A stretch of DNA of 64,000 nucleotides, taken from assembly GCF_023078275.1 (NCBI RefSeq), contig NC_062975.1:13987141-14051140 (forward strand), given 5' to 3'. The DNA is from Leguminivora glycinivorella. Taxonomy: Eukaryota > Arthropoda > Insecta > Lepidoptera > Tortricidae. Of this stretch, positions 35,866 through 47,740 are shown piece after piece. Numbering within the stretch: the stretch's first letter is position 1; each line of letters starts with the position of its first letter. A model generated the notes under the pieces. The model had not been told where the DNA came from, made no database searches, and saw only the letters and a program-made list of their open reading frames with translations. A program made the position numbers and the translations under genes.

Positions 35866-36558
35866 CGGGTGCGTACCGATCGGTATAACTTTTTTTGATA
35901 TATTTTTAGTCGATATAACGATCATTTGATATAACTATTGAATCATATAACAACAAATAATATACTGACAAATTGTATAATGGTTATTTAATATAATGAT
36001 CATTTTTTCGAATAACATTTATTATAACATACTTTGAATATAATGCTTATTTCCGATAATAAATAAATTGTATAACACAAATTCTTTCTAAAGCACAGTT
36101 AGAATTGCACAATAAATTAGATCCATCATTTACCAGAAAAGTAGATTACGTTAGAACTGTGACCCTTACACACAACGCGCTGCTACCAGACAAACAGGTT
36201 AGGTTAGGTTAGAACTGTGACCCTTAAACATTATGTACTGCGATCAGAAAAGTAGGTTAGGTTAGGTTAGAACTGTGATCCTTTCAAAAAAGAATAAATT
36301 TAATTCATGAAATGATTTATACTGTTTGCTAGTTATATTATACTAGTCGTATATCAATAGATAGTTATACCATACCACGATTATTATAAATAAGTGTTAT
36401 ACGAAATAATGATTATACAAAATAAAAATAGATATTTTGTGGTTATACCAAATGTTAATTATGTCAAATGAGTGATTATACCCTCTAAATATATACCAAA
36501 TGTTGTTATATCAAATGTTACTATACCAAAAAAAGTTATACCAATCATTACACACCCG
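35866..36558. mobile_element. TIR element built of diverged ATTATACCAAATG phrases
   Basis: The ends CGGGTGCGTACCGATCGG and its inverted partner (right end, GGTGTGTAATGATTGG read inward) continue into GTATAACTTTTTTTG on both sides. TAAGTAT flanks both ends (35859-35865, 36559-36565), a 7-bp direct repeat. The interior is a mesh of GATATAAC, TTATACCAAATG and ATATCAAATGTT variants around two to three copies of GGTTAGGTTAGAACTGTGA. No transposase is visible. Confidence 0.75.
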
Positions 36559-36565
36559 TAAGTAT

Positions 36566-37670
36566 CATAACCCCAAATATTACCATGATTGGTTAAGTCA
36601 TTATTAACATAAAAGTACCAGTACTCGACAGTGTACCACTAGATGCCACATTCAATCTTTAGCCATTGTCAATAAATGTGACAGAAAGGCGTCCACCTAT
36701 CGTGCATTATTAGCGTATCGAGCCCTGATACTCTTACCTTATAAATAACGCATATGTAAAAAAAAAACGAGGAAAACCGCGAAGTCGATCGATAAACAAA
36801 TAAAGGCTCATTCCGTTACCAGCGGGGGTGTGCATCGCGTGTGACATTGCTCTTGCGTCGCTTGCGCAACCGGTCACGTGCACGGGGTGTAAACATGCCC
36901 TTACGCAATCATTAGCTGAATATAGTCCAGTATTGTTGCTTGGTTTACGTAACTTTTACTTTGGATTTTTCGCGGCTTAATTGCGACAGAGCCATCCTAA
37001 TACTCGTACTAACGTTGAAGTAATGTTATACTTAAATAAATTACTTCACAAATAAAAAAATACTTTAATGTACATATTAATATGTATTTTATTTAACCCT
37101 TCTATGTAAACCTTGTATGTAATGTTCCTTGTATGTAGTATCATGATATTATTTACTATTGATATTTTGATCTAATTGTAAAAAAAATACGCCGGCGGCC
37201 GATCGTAACATTAGTACAGGCTGTTAATATTTCATTGGTAGTGACGTTAAACCAATAGATAGATGGGACAGGTTCGTTTGGTTGCTTGTGATGTTAGGAA
37301 TTTCAAGATCTTACGATCACCTGGCGTCATAAGTAGCGTTTAACTGTTTTGAAAACAATTAATGGTACATACATTGATACGTTGGAAAGTAAAAGCAAAC
37401 GTTAAAACTCACTTTCAAACCATGTCATAAAACTACCAACTATGTTATTGGTAATATTAGTTAGGTGACGTCAGAGCCAGGAAATAGAAATCAGAATCGT
37501 TTAATAATAGCTTGATTTTGGCACGCCGAGTGATTGGCATGGTCACACTGTTGTCAAACTAATGCAACGCTCATTTCACTACTGTCGTCATTATTCATCA
37601 CTTGCATAATTAGGAAAAAAAAAATCAAGTTTATGGGTGTATTGTATTCAAACTCGGTTTCTAAACAAAT
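36566..37670. other. Non-coding, upstream of Blimp-1
   Basis: 36820-36900 is a GC-richer island with GGTCACGTGCAC, a canonical E-box core. No gene was seen. Confidence 0.4.
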
Positions 37671-37830
37671 GTTTAACACTAAGACTTTCAGCCCTTATGA
37701 TGCTCCTACACTGTGTGACGGGGACAGCGTTATGTCAATACCATCGCGCTATCCCTGTAACACAATGTTATATAACATAATAATAGCCAGTGTGGGAGCA
37801 TCATAAGGGCTGAAAGTCTTAGTGTTAAAC
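37671..37830. mobile_element. Hairpin MITE with 36-bp perfect TIRs
   Basis: GTTTAACACTAAGACTTTCA and the next 16 bases are exactly inverted at 37795-37830. The 160-base element contains no ORF. Confidence 0.85.
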
Positions 37831-37853
37831 GAGCATTTCTTATTATTTTGCCA

Positions 37854-37886
<33 letters not shown>

Positions 37887-38153
37887 AGGTCAATTGTACT
37901 TAGTAGAATCACGAGTACTTTCAATCTCACTGGGAGACAAAAAGTGTCCCAGAATTTCCATACATTTTTGTTACTTTCCTCTTTTGTTACCCCACACAAC
38001 ATGTACGGAAAATGGTAATAAAATAAGAAAAAATCGTATGGGACAATTTTTTTAACTACTAGGATTGAAAAAGCTAGTGATTCTGAGTAGAAATAGCATA
38101 TTTTTTTTCAAAAATATCTCATTTCATAAAAGTGGCAAAAAAAAGAAATGCTC
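37831..38153. mobile_element. Foldback element abutting the MITE
   Basis: GAGCATTTCTTATTATTTTG...GCCATTTTTT is inverted at 38133-38153 (GTGGCAAAAAAAAGAAATGCTC, end part), with related inner arms (GAGACAAAAAGTGTCCCAG). It resembles 34400-34738 and starts exactly where the MITE ends. Confidence 0.7.
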
Positions 38154-39060
38154 AAAAATTTGTTTTGTGGGAGCACCATTATAAATATTCTGCTATGCAC
38201 GAAATCATTTTCTCGTCATTATGTTGGTTAGATTTTTCATCACGGAGCTTTGTACTAAAGATTTCAGGGTTGATCACGACAAACCAGCGCGTATTTCCTG
38301 ACAACTACTGCTTAATAAGCATGTACTGTACAGCCGCGCATCAACACATAATGTCTGGTTACTTGCGCAACGTTCTGAATGTCAAACGGGTCGGTTTCGA
38401 AAAACACATTTTCGGTCCCATCGGCAGTCGAGTCGTCGCACTCACGTCTTCCGGCGATTGTGCAATGAACTGTTGAACTTGAGGTTGCTTCACTTGGGTT
38501 GCAACATTGAGACAATCTTTGCTTTAAAGTTCTCGCATTGCATCAGACACCATGGAGATTTAACGATTTTTAGCGCTTCGAATGGAATGACTTTAATTTT
38601 ATTGTCTATTGACTTTGCGTAGTCATTATTTCATGGGGTCAAAAGCTTTTTCATTTCGAAATTCTTTATTTACTGTTAGCAAAGATAGGCTTCTCAGAAT
38701 TCGTTTATTTTCTGATACCTAATAAAGAATTTTCCTGAATCGGTTATTGTAGCCAGCCATGATGCTACCTATATTTTTACTAGAAATTGTTGAAATACAG
38801 GGCAAGTCAATTATTTCCGTAAAGAGGTACACTAGTTAATAAAAGTAATATTGATAGGTATTACTGTATTACTCGTAATTATTAATACTTCTAAGTAGGT
38901 ACATTTTCTCTAAAACTGCAAAATTTTACGAAATGCTTGGCAAATGTTCAAGCTGCAATTATTTATTGTAAACCTTGGGCGCGTTTATTTTAATGCAGGA
39001 AGTAAAATATATATTATTGTAACAATACACAGGTATATAACAGTATTTTTTCTTTTATAG
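38154..39060. other. Non-coding, upstream of Blimp-1
   Basis: It ends in the pyrimidine-rich acceptor TTTTTTCTTTTATAG at 39060. No gene was seen. Confidence 0.4.
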
Positions 39061-39139
39061 GTACATGCTGTCAACGGTTCAAGACAAATATGAACATACT
39101 GATTTGAAGAAACAACAATAATCGATCAAAATGAGACTG
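39061..39139 (+). other. Blimp-1 exon containing the start codon
   Basis: An acceptor (TTCTTTTATAG) precedes it and CTG|GTGAGT follows. ATG at 39131 comes after an in-frame TAA at 39119, so translation can only start here in this transcript. It contributes Met-Arg-Leu in phase 0. The acceptor implies at least one more 5' UTR exon upstream. Confidence 0.65.
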
Positions 39140-42100
39140 GTGAGTAACCAAATATTTCAAAGCGACACGATTTAAATTAACGTGTCTATTAGTGCCAGTT
39201 GACCTTTTGCTCAAATTTGGAAGTGTCTAACGGCAAATTTAATTTGCGAAAATAGATAGAAGTAGGCAAAGGGGAAGTGTCGGTGCGCAGTGGAAAGTGC
39301 GCACTTATCGTGAAACTGGGTCAGTAGTGGCACCTCCCCTTTATCGAGCGGCTCCGGAGCCGTCTCGCCGCACGAAAATAAACCCTTTGAAGACAAAAAT
39401 AAATATCAAAGTAGGTCGCTAAAGCCTTCGGATGCATGCGGGTGTGAAGTGGAAAATGCACTTCGCCGTGATGTTTGCATATTTTTGGGGCTTATTGAAC
39501 GCTCAACGGGGGCTTTAGTGTCCTTAATATTGATTAAAGTAATCTTTATCCCTTTAACTACTGCAGTCCGATATATATGTAGACATACAATATTCAGCTT
39601 ATTTCACGGAAGTCTGATAAATAAGACAAATCTTCGTATTACCGACACCGACACAAGAACACTCGATGAAAAATTCTAAATGGTTGAAAAATTGAACATT
39701 TCTCCTTATACCCACTTTAACAGTGATTGCTCAGTTCATAAGTTAAAGACAAGAAGCCCAATAAAATTGTTATTAGGCGTTTAACAATATGTACTGTATT
39801 GTCAACAGTCAACAAGTGAAGAGGTAGCCAGCACGACGGTGGTGGGCCGCACGGGCAGCCCCGCCGCCGCCACCGCCGCCGCCGTGTCCAGCGCCAGCGC
39901 CTACGATGTCACGCGCATGCGCGAAGAGGAGTTCGAGAGGCTCACGGTGTACATAGTGATAGATGTGCCTTGCGAGCGAGGCGCGCCCAACAGAGCCGAG
40001 AAGACTCTACCGCGCAGCCTAGCACTCAGGCCGTCGGCAGTTCTATCCACTCCTAATACACCGGTAAGAATTTAAAGAAACGTTCAAATATTAGTTCTTC
40101 TTTCTCTTTAAATGTTACCAGGATTCTCTTATCTACGATCACTAATGTAAAAAAAATACCCACAGACTGAAGGTGTATGGAGCATAGGCGTAATACCCCG
40201 CGGCACGCGTTTCGGACCCTTTGAAGGCACCCGAACCCCAAACAAGCCCAATGACAAAGTCTCTTGGAGATATTATTGGAGGGTAAGTCCACAAACTTTA
40301 CAAAAACTATAACATCAATCTTCCACTTTGCTTAAGACATCTTTGGGTACGACCCTTGTAAATAATGGATCACTCTTCACTTAGTAGCGTCTTCTGAGCC
40401 ACCTATCTGACAAATAGGCACGTTTGACTAACAATATAGCAAAACAGCTTTTGTACAATATGCACTAGTTATTCTTCTTAACTAACCGATTCATCTCTAT
40501 TTTGGGCCAGGTACAAGAAACTGTCAGACATCATACTTACGGAAATATAAAGGTGAGATCGGGCTTCATTTTTCATACTTGGTGATGGTACCTTATTAAT
40601 TATAATACATAATTTGCATGGTATTCAATATGGATATAGATTACCGGTGGTCTATTTCACAATAGTGACAATTGTCGCCCGACAGTGACATTTCGCCGTT
40701 CATTGCATGTTCAACAAGGAAATATTGACGCTGAGTTACTTATCAACCCAGAAATAGGCACAGAATTGTCAGTGTCGATGTCACTGTGGTGAAATAGCCT
40801 CTGATCAACAATAGTTGAACAACTGAAACTTAGGAACTGTTTTTACTATGGACAAACGAATAATTTATAAATATTTTTCGTCACTTTCACTTATTAGTCA
40901 GATTAGCTGACCATAACAACTTGACTCTTTTCAAGTCAATTTCTCAACGAAATCCTTACAAAGATATTGCCTTTTGAAAATAATTCCTTATACCAATTGG
41001 TACAATATCGTTATCTCCCGTTGTCAATAATGAATTGAGTGACACTGCGTCCTTGACTTTGCTGTAGTAAGCATTTACTGATGTACGCTATCTGCTGCAC
41101 GCGCATTGTTAATTCTCGTATCTAGCCGGTCACGTGTCCCCTATATCATTTGTTTGACTTTACTATTGACTAGACTATAAATCTCTCTTTTCCGATGAGG
41201 TCTAACGCCTTATTCTAGCATTAGTATATCCGTATTTATTTAAATAAACATGCAACTGTAGTACACAAGTGTGCAAATGCGAGTTACGTTTAATAAACAT
41301 TATGTTGTTATTAAAGGGACATTATTTTCGAAGGCGCTTACGGTGTTATGAGCGATGTCTGTATACAAATACGACGCCGCGGGACGTGAACGCCATCGAC
41401 AATAAGGTTCCTTTACCCTGATAACGTCACATATGTGTTAGTAAAACAAAGCTCCTGAACTTGTAAGAGTGTATGTTTTATTCTGAAATGTCTATTTGCA
41501 GATATTCAAGGATAGCGACTACTATTACCTTGATGGGTCGGACACGAGTGTGGCGAACTGGATGCGATACGTGGCGTCGGCTTACTCCTTGTCCGTGATG
41601 AACCTCGTCGCTTGCCAGCATCAAGAACACATATACTTCTACACCATAAGGTAGCACTCACACTTTACCACATTCCTACTAAATCTATTTCTTATCATTT
41701 TAAATCTAACGTAAAAATAAATATCGTGATGGATAAAAGAGTTTTCTTTAAATTTGTGTCTGGTTTCAGGGACATCATGCCAAACGAAGAACTGATGGTG
41801 TGGTATTGCAAAGATTTTGCAACGAGGCTAGGCTACGATATTGATCCAGAGCGAGCCACGTACTCTATTTGTAAGTATAGACATCCAATAAATATGCGAT
41901 TAAACATTATTTTATATGTTTGAATGTGATTTTAACAAAATCTCTTTATTTTCAGGCAAAGAGGAAACCATCAAAAAGGCATATGGAATACCACCTGCCC
42001 CAGTTCATCCCGAGATTGCATTCAACCACATGAAGTATGTTCTTGGACTAACAAATGCCAAAGAACTTTTAGAGACTGAAATCCCGAGCAGACGCAGAAA

Positions 42101-44650
42101 GCGAGAACTGAGTGATAAATCGTTCCACGACAGTCCGCCCCTGCTGTGTCGGGAAGATTCAAGAAATGTCGCCAAAAATGACAGGACACTTGTCAGGACC
42201 GACATATCTCCGACCATCATTCATTCAAAAACTGATAGCCCTATTGTAAGTGAACACGCACCTTTGTCACCTAGCGGCTTAATGCAACCACCATCACCCG
42301 TGAAAGTGCACCACAGAGACAATCCAACTTTAATAATTCACCAACACAAAGAAAGCACATCACATGTGGTTATTCATCAAATGGAGAACCCAAGAGTTCA
42401 TGCTAATAGATCACCTGCTCAGAATCATCACTTAAGGGACATGCGAGGACCTTCACCCATGGCTCAGCACCTTCAAGAAAAAATTGGGAATCGGTCACCC
42501 AGCCTCTCTCATTGCGGACCCCACTACGACCATCAGCTAACCCCTGCCGACGGCTCTGTCAGGTCCGATGAAGGCTACCACAGCAATGGCTATCATGATG
42601 AATTTACACCTCCAGAAGATTCAAGTGACTCTGATGTCGAAAACTATGTTCTGGACTGCTCTAATAAAACAAATGAACCCAAAGAAACTGTAATTGTTCA
42701 AAAAATGGATCAAGATATGCATCGCAATGAATACAGAAAAGTAAAGATTAAGATGCCAAGAGCATACCAATACCAAAATCATAAGGACATGGATTGCGAA
42801 AGTGAGAAAGAGCTGGTAATAGCTGAAGAAGTTGGGGACATTTCACCACAAAATTTATCGCCACCACGTCGCGATCCAGCAACATCGACTGTGATCGTCC
42901 TCGAATCGTCTCAAAACACCGTTGTTCCATTAAATAAACCATATTATGAAGAAGGGTCAACGTCACCATCTCCACAACCAGCTTTCATGAGGTGTTCTCC
43001 TTCTGATACTCGCATTCTAGAAACTATCTTAACAACGGGCAACAGGATTGATACAAATAATAACGATCCAAACCGCCGACAGCCCAACGCTACACCCCCA
43101 CCTTCTTCGCCCACGGAAATGGCTTACTCGTACAAGAAGAGTCAACGGTATGGAAATGCCTGCAGTCCGGACTCCAGTTCTAATTTAACGCCGCTGCCAT
43201 CTTTATTGCCACTGCCACAACAACTGCCGACACCTAATTCAATGTCCGTTTATTCATCGTCACCACCGCACACTATTCCTCATACTACCGAGATCCGAGA
43301 AATCAGAGAAATAAGGGAAATAAGAGAAACGAGGTATGAAAGCCACTATCCCAACTACTCTTACAATATTTATTCTCCACCGAACTCTACAATAATTACT
43401 CAACTTGGGTCTCCTCCTAGCACGTATTCACCGACTGTTACTTCTACGCATCAATATGAAAGATCTCAAAATGGGCACAGTAATCATCACTATCCATCCA
43501 CTACTAGTGTAATCACACTGAAAAACTGCTCACAATTAAGTTTGATTCAGAACTCAAACGGAAGTCCGCAACTTGTACCTCCGCACGGAAGCATGAGCCC
43601 CGACGGCTCCTGCGGCCTCATGATGGCTCCTCTGAGCCCCAACTCGCAAACATCGCGCGGCTACAGAAGTTTACCTTATCCTTTGAAGAAGAAGGACGGA
43701 AAAATGCACTACGAATGCAATGTTTGTTGTAAAACATTCGGTCAGCTTTCTAACTTAAAGGTCCACCTACGGACACATTCAGGAGAGCGACCGTTCAAGT
43801 GCAATGTCTGCAGTAAGTCATTTACGCAGCTCGCCCATCTCCAGAAGCACTATCTCGTGCACACCGGAGAAAAGCCTCATCAGTGTGATATTTGCCAAAA
43901 ACGATTTTCCTCCACATCAAACTTGAAGACTCACCTGCGCTTGCACTCGGGTCAAAAGCCGTATGCCTGTGACCTTTGCATGCAGAAATTCACACAATTC
44001 GTCCACTTGAAACTTCATAAGCGGTTGCATACAAACGACAGGCCATATGTCTGCCAAGGATGCGACAAAAAGTACATCAGCGCTTCGGGCCTTCGAACTC
44101 ACTGGAAAACTACTAGTTGTAAACCGAACAACATCGAAGAGGTCCTATCCATCACGAACGCTGCTAACACTGAATGTAAGTTTAAGTTTTTTGATGCACC
44201 ACACTTAAACATTTTTCCACTTTCATTTTTAATTTAATTTGCAATTTTGATTCAAATATTCACTAGAGAGTGTATACGCGAGCACCGCCGCGAGAGCAAC
44301 TGCAGCGCGCTGCACTTTCTCTTCGCGGGTGAACCGTAACTTTCACTTGCGCTCTCGCTGAACGCGACCGATTTCAATTTCGCGTGCACTTTGCAGGTCC
44401 CATCGACAAAGACTGTCACGAGAGGGAGGGGCTCGAGGCTTACGAGGTGCACTCGGCCGGGCAGGGAGGGCTGGTCGGAGGGGCGCGCGCGAGCGAGCTG
44501 CTGGGCGCGCACGCGCACGCGCACTCGACCACGCCGCACCTGGCGCCGCACGCGCCGCAGTACCGGCCCGAGCACGAGCACTACGCGGCCGGCGAGCCGC
44601 GGCCCAGCGTCATCGAGTCCAGCCAGCCGCTCATCATCGAGTGCACCTGA
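39131..44650 (+). CDS. Blimp-1: Blimp-1 / PRDM1 zinc-finger repressor
   Basis: This encodes a nuclear sequence-specific repressor of the PRDM1 family; in flies Blimp-1 is an ecdysone-responsive timer. Exons: 39131-39139, 39809-40063, 40166-40282, 41502-41650, 41770-41870, 41956-44175 and 44397-44650. All junctions keep frame, giving 1034 residues and a TGA. Residues 60-80 (CERGAPNRAEKTLPRSLAL) are the typical N-flank. The PR/SET domain (about 85-200) shows GVWSIGVIPRGTRFGPFEG, NWMRYV and NEELMVWYCKDFATRLGY. PR domains of this type usually lack strong methyltransferase activity. A Ser/Pro/His-rich linker follows, with an EIREIREIREIRET repeat near 43290. Five zinc fingers lie at about 795-931: four C2H2 and a last C2HC, exactly the PRDM1 layout. 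The last exon adds a His-rich tail (GAHAHAHSTTPHLAPH). A 42-nt microexon at 40511 may be included. The start exon is less certain than the rest. Confidence 0.95.
40511..40552 (+). other. Candidate 42-nt cassette microexon of Blimp-1
   Basis: The segment is bounded by TTTGGGCCAG and AAG|GTGAGA and is open in the gene's frame. It would add 14 residues (VQETVRHHTYGNIK) between YYWR and IFKDSDYYYLDG. Direct joining of those two flanks reproduces the usual SET sequence, so this would be an optional insert in a SET loop. No transcript evidence is available. Confidence 0.4.
40648..40799. mobile_element. MITE in a Blimp-1 intron
   Basis: GGTCTATTTCACAATAGTGACA is inverted at TGTCACTGTGGTGAAATAGCC, and the inner GTCGCCCGACAGTGACA parts are also related. 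It is non-coding. Confidence 0.65.
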
Positions 44651-46530
44651 GGCGCGCCGCCGCCGCCGCCGCCGGGCGCCCGACCCCGCCGCTACATGTG
44701 ATCACTCAAGTATTCGTGTTAACTAAGGAACGATAGCGTGACGAGCGCGTCCTCTCGTCTTCTCCAGTGGCTATGAGATTACGTATCGAACGTTAAGGTG
44801 TAAATATATTTTTGTTAATAGACTTAGTTAAGTATAAGATCGATGAGAGAAGTTGATGAGTACTAAGTACTTAGATAAAAGTTGTCCCGGTTGGGAACGT
44901 GTATTATATTATGCTAAGCATTTGAATATTATTAGATCTAAGGTAATCAGCAGCCTTTGATTATAGACAGTAATGCTCAATTTTATACATAATGGTAGAA
45001 TTCTATTGTAAATAGAAATTTTCGTGACATCGACTTTATTTTATTTAAATATATTTCTATGCAATATGCACTCATTTTAGCATTATTTGGTGTCGTTGTA
45101 AAAGTGGTATTGATATTTGCGATTTTTGTTTTCCGACTCTATTTTATACTCGAAGTGAGTTTTTAAATACACGCTGCAGTTGTTGCAAAATTTATATTTG
45201 CCTTCAACTTTCCAGTGTTTTGGTAAATTCATTAATGGTCACCAAAGAACGTCTCTCATTAAAGTCACAAAGCTTATATTGATGCCACTTAGTTTCTGTA
45301 AGATCCGCAAGGTTTGTTACGGAAGCACTGGTCGTTAAGGTTGTTACAAAGCCAGTTTATTGAAACGCATCATTCTCGGAATCAAGTAATTAGGGCTAGG
45401 TGCCAAAAGCGCTCATAATGTTTAAGTTATCCTAAAGAGATGTTCGTATAGTATTTTAAATCGTTGTTCCTAATGAATATTCGGAGAGTAAGCGCTCGCG
45501 CGCCAACTTAATTCTAATGTTATAAGACTAGAATCGACGAATGTGTACATTATCCCTACGCTAGAACAAATGGTGCTTCACATCGTAGAGTGACGCCGGC
45601 GGCGGCGACCGCTGCCGAGGCCTTACTACAGTATCTATCGTAACGTTAATTCACTGAGTCTACTAGTTACTATTTTGTATTAAATTCCAATTTCGATTCT
45701 CCTGTTCGAAAAGGCTGAAACAAAGTAATATAATATAACGTTTGGCGAATGTCGTTACTAAATATTCGTTAAGTGTCGCACGTTAGTGGACGTGGATCGA
45801 TAGATAAGAAGTAAGCTTATTACGTGATGTAATACCAAACGATAGCTTTTTGTATATTTCTATGATTCATACTATTAAGATTTTTACACGCAATCAATTT
45901 GAATTATTATCTGTACATTTTATACTTACATATAGTACCTACCTAAAGTTTTATATGCCGAATACTCACCCTAATAAGTATCTAGAACGGGGCCGGCAGC
46001 ACTATTTATATCGACGTTACCTATTCGTGCCCTTATTTACTATGATACCGTTAATATTTTTTCATCGTCGTTAATATTCATTACAAATTTTAATATTTTA
46101 TGTATGTATTATTGATATATGGTATGTTTACCTATTAAACTACTATACCTAGTACAGGGTGCTGTACACAGGAAGTAAAATACTGAGTGAAATCGATTAG
46201 GTTCTTCGTCTATTTAATAGATGATGTCGCGTCTTCTTGACGAAGGATAATTGATATAGGTGCATAAGTAGGCATGTAGTTACAATTTTATACCATCAGA
46301 AGAGATCCTTAAGTAAATATATGCTTCCGATTTCTTCCTAGCGTTGAAACTTGTTTTATGAGATTGCACTTCTTACAGCACTTATATAATATCAAATAAA
46401 CATAAGAAATATTGGAACACCTACTGAAGTCTTCTCGCCATTCCTTATATTATACCGTAAAATGTTTTGTTTGAGATTTGTATAAATTGTTTAATAATTG
46501 TTTTCAATAAAATTGTTTTTGCGTATACTA
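44651..46530 (+). other. Probable 3' UTR of Blimp-1
   Basis: AT-rich and gene-free sequence follows the TGA and leads to a good AATAAA with a downstream GT-rich stretch at 46506-46530. Weaker AATAAA or ATTAAA signals also occur (for example near 46390), so shorter ends are possible. Confidence 0.5.
46506..46511 (+). terminator. Poly(A) signal AATAAA, Blimp-1 candidate
   Basis: AATAAA lies about 1.86 kb after the stop codon and is followed by ATTGTTTTTGCGT, a GU-rich downstream element. Confidence 0.4.
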
Positions 46531-46539
46531 CGTAATAAA

Positions 46540-47270
46540 AGTTGTCTAAGATTATAATTTACAGAACTGAAAAACGCATGTTTGTTTAATATTGTTTAGT
46601 TTGTCATTGTAAATACTTTCCCAAAGAGGGTAAGCTAATCTTCAACTGTTCTAAATAAGATATCCATCATTATGCCGTCATATAACTGAATCAGTCTTGT
46701 ATAAACGATAATAACACTTATAAATAAAATAGATCTTCATAAATAATATTTTTAAGTACTTAAGGTACTGTAAATTTAATATTATATCGAGCATGTATCA
46801 AACACCGAAGTTATTAGATAAAATCACTTTGAATGTCAGGACAATTCGAATGTAGTTACACTGATGTAAGATATCTAGCTGATGTCATCCATGTCTTACG
46901 TGGTTGGGTCGGGAAAGGAGAAATTTATATGTATAATTCCTATTGTCAGTGTAGCTTACATAGGTTCAAATTGGCCTGTATATTATTACTTACCTCACAA
47001 CATCAATGAATAAAGAAACCGGGTTACGTCAAAACTTCACACAACAAATAATATTATTATTAGGATAAAATACATTGCAAATTGTATCTAAAAACATCGG
47101 TGAGAAGCATTAAACACTGTTTATGTAATCCCTGTGCTTCGTCGGTACTTGGGCGCTACCTATTGTAAAGGCCTGTAATTTTGTACACCTTGATCGGTAA
47201 TTATTTTACAACACCAAATCCTGATAAAATAATAATAAAGCAGGAAGAAAATTAAAACAATGTGGTTTCA
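46540..47270. other. Spacer between convergent genes
   Basis: AT-rich sequence without an ORF, lying between the poly(A) signals of the plus-strand and minus-strand genes. Confidence 0.5.
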
Positions 47271-47278
47271 TTATGAAC

Positions 47279-47284
47279 TTTATT
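47279..47284 (-). terminator. Poly(A) signal AATAAA of the BTB zinc-finger gene
   Basis: Read on the minus strand, AATAAA lies about 460 bases after the TAA at 47741-47743. Confidence 0.45.
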
Positions 47285-47740
47285 CAACCTATAAAACATA
47301 TAATTAGCTATTAGATTTGTGATTGCTCTCAAAAATATTTTTATTTACACGCCCATAATGCAATGGACTCCACACTACACATTTAAAAAATTGAGATGCA
47401 AGGCTCCTAAGTCATCCTTGTCAGAAATACCCTGAGCACCCTCGATATGCAAAATAAAATAAAATATTGTATGTCTCTATGTACATCCTATTGCCTTATG
47501 TACATAGGTACTTTCTAACCTGATCTAACGCTAACAACCTGTACCTACTTGGCTGCCTTCCGATGATGCTTCAACACACTTGACAAATATATTAACCCCT
47601 CGTATGCTTAGACACGGATCCGTGCGTGAGAATTTCAATCTATTGTTGTGTGGGAATTTTAATCTAATATGTTAAGGTCACTATTTCAATGATCAAAATT
47701 GACAGGCCGCATACTAGGGGTTAACCATGTCCTTGTATGA

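Noticed and set aside
44252..44726. Arg-rich frames of 109 and 111 residues around the last Blimp-1 exon
   Set aside because: Out-of-frame shadows. The in-frame reading joins the preceding exon with a split Cys codon.
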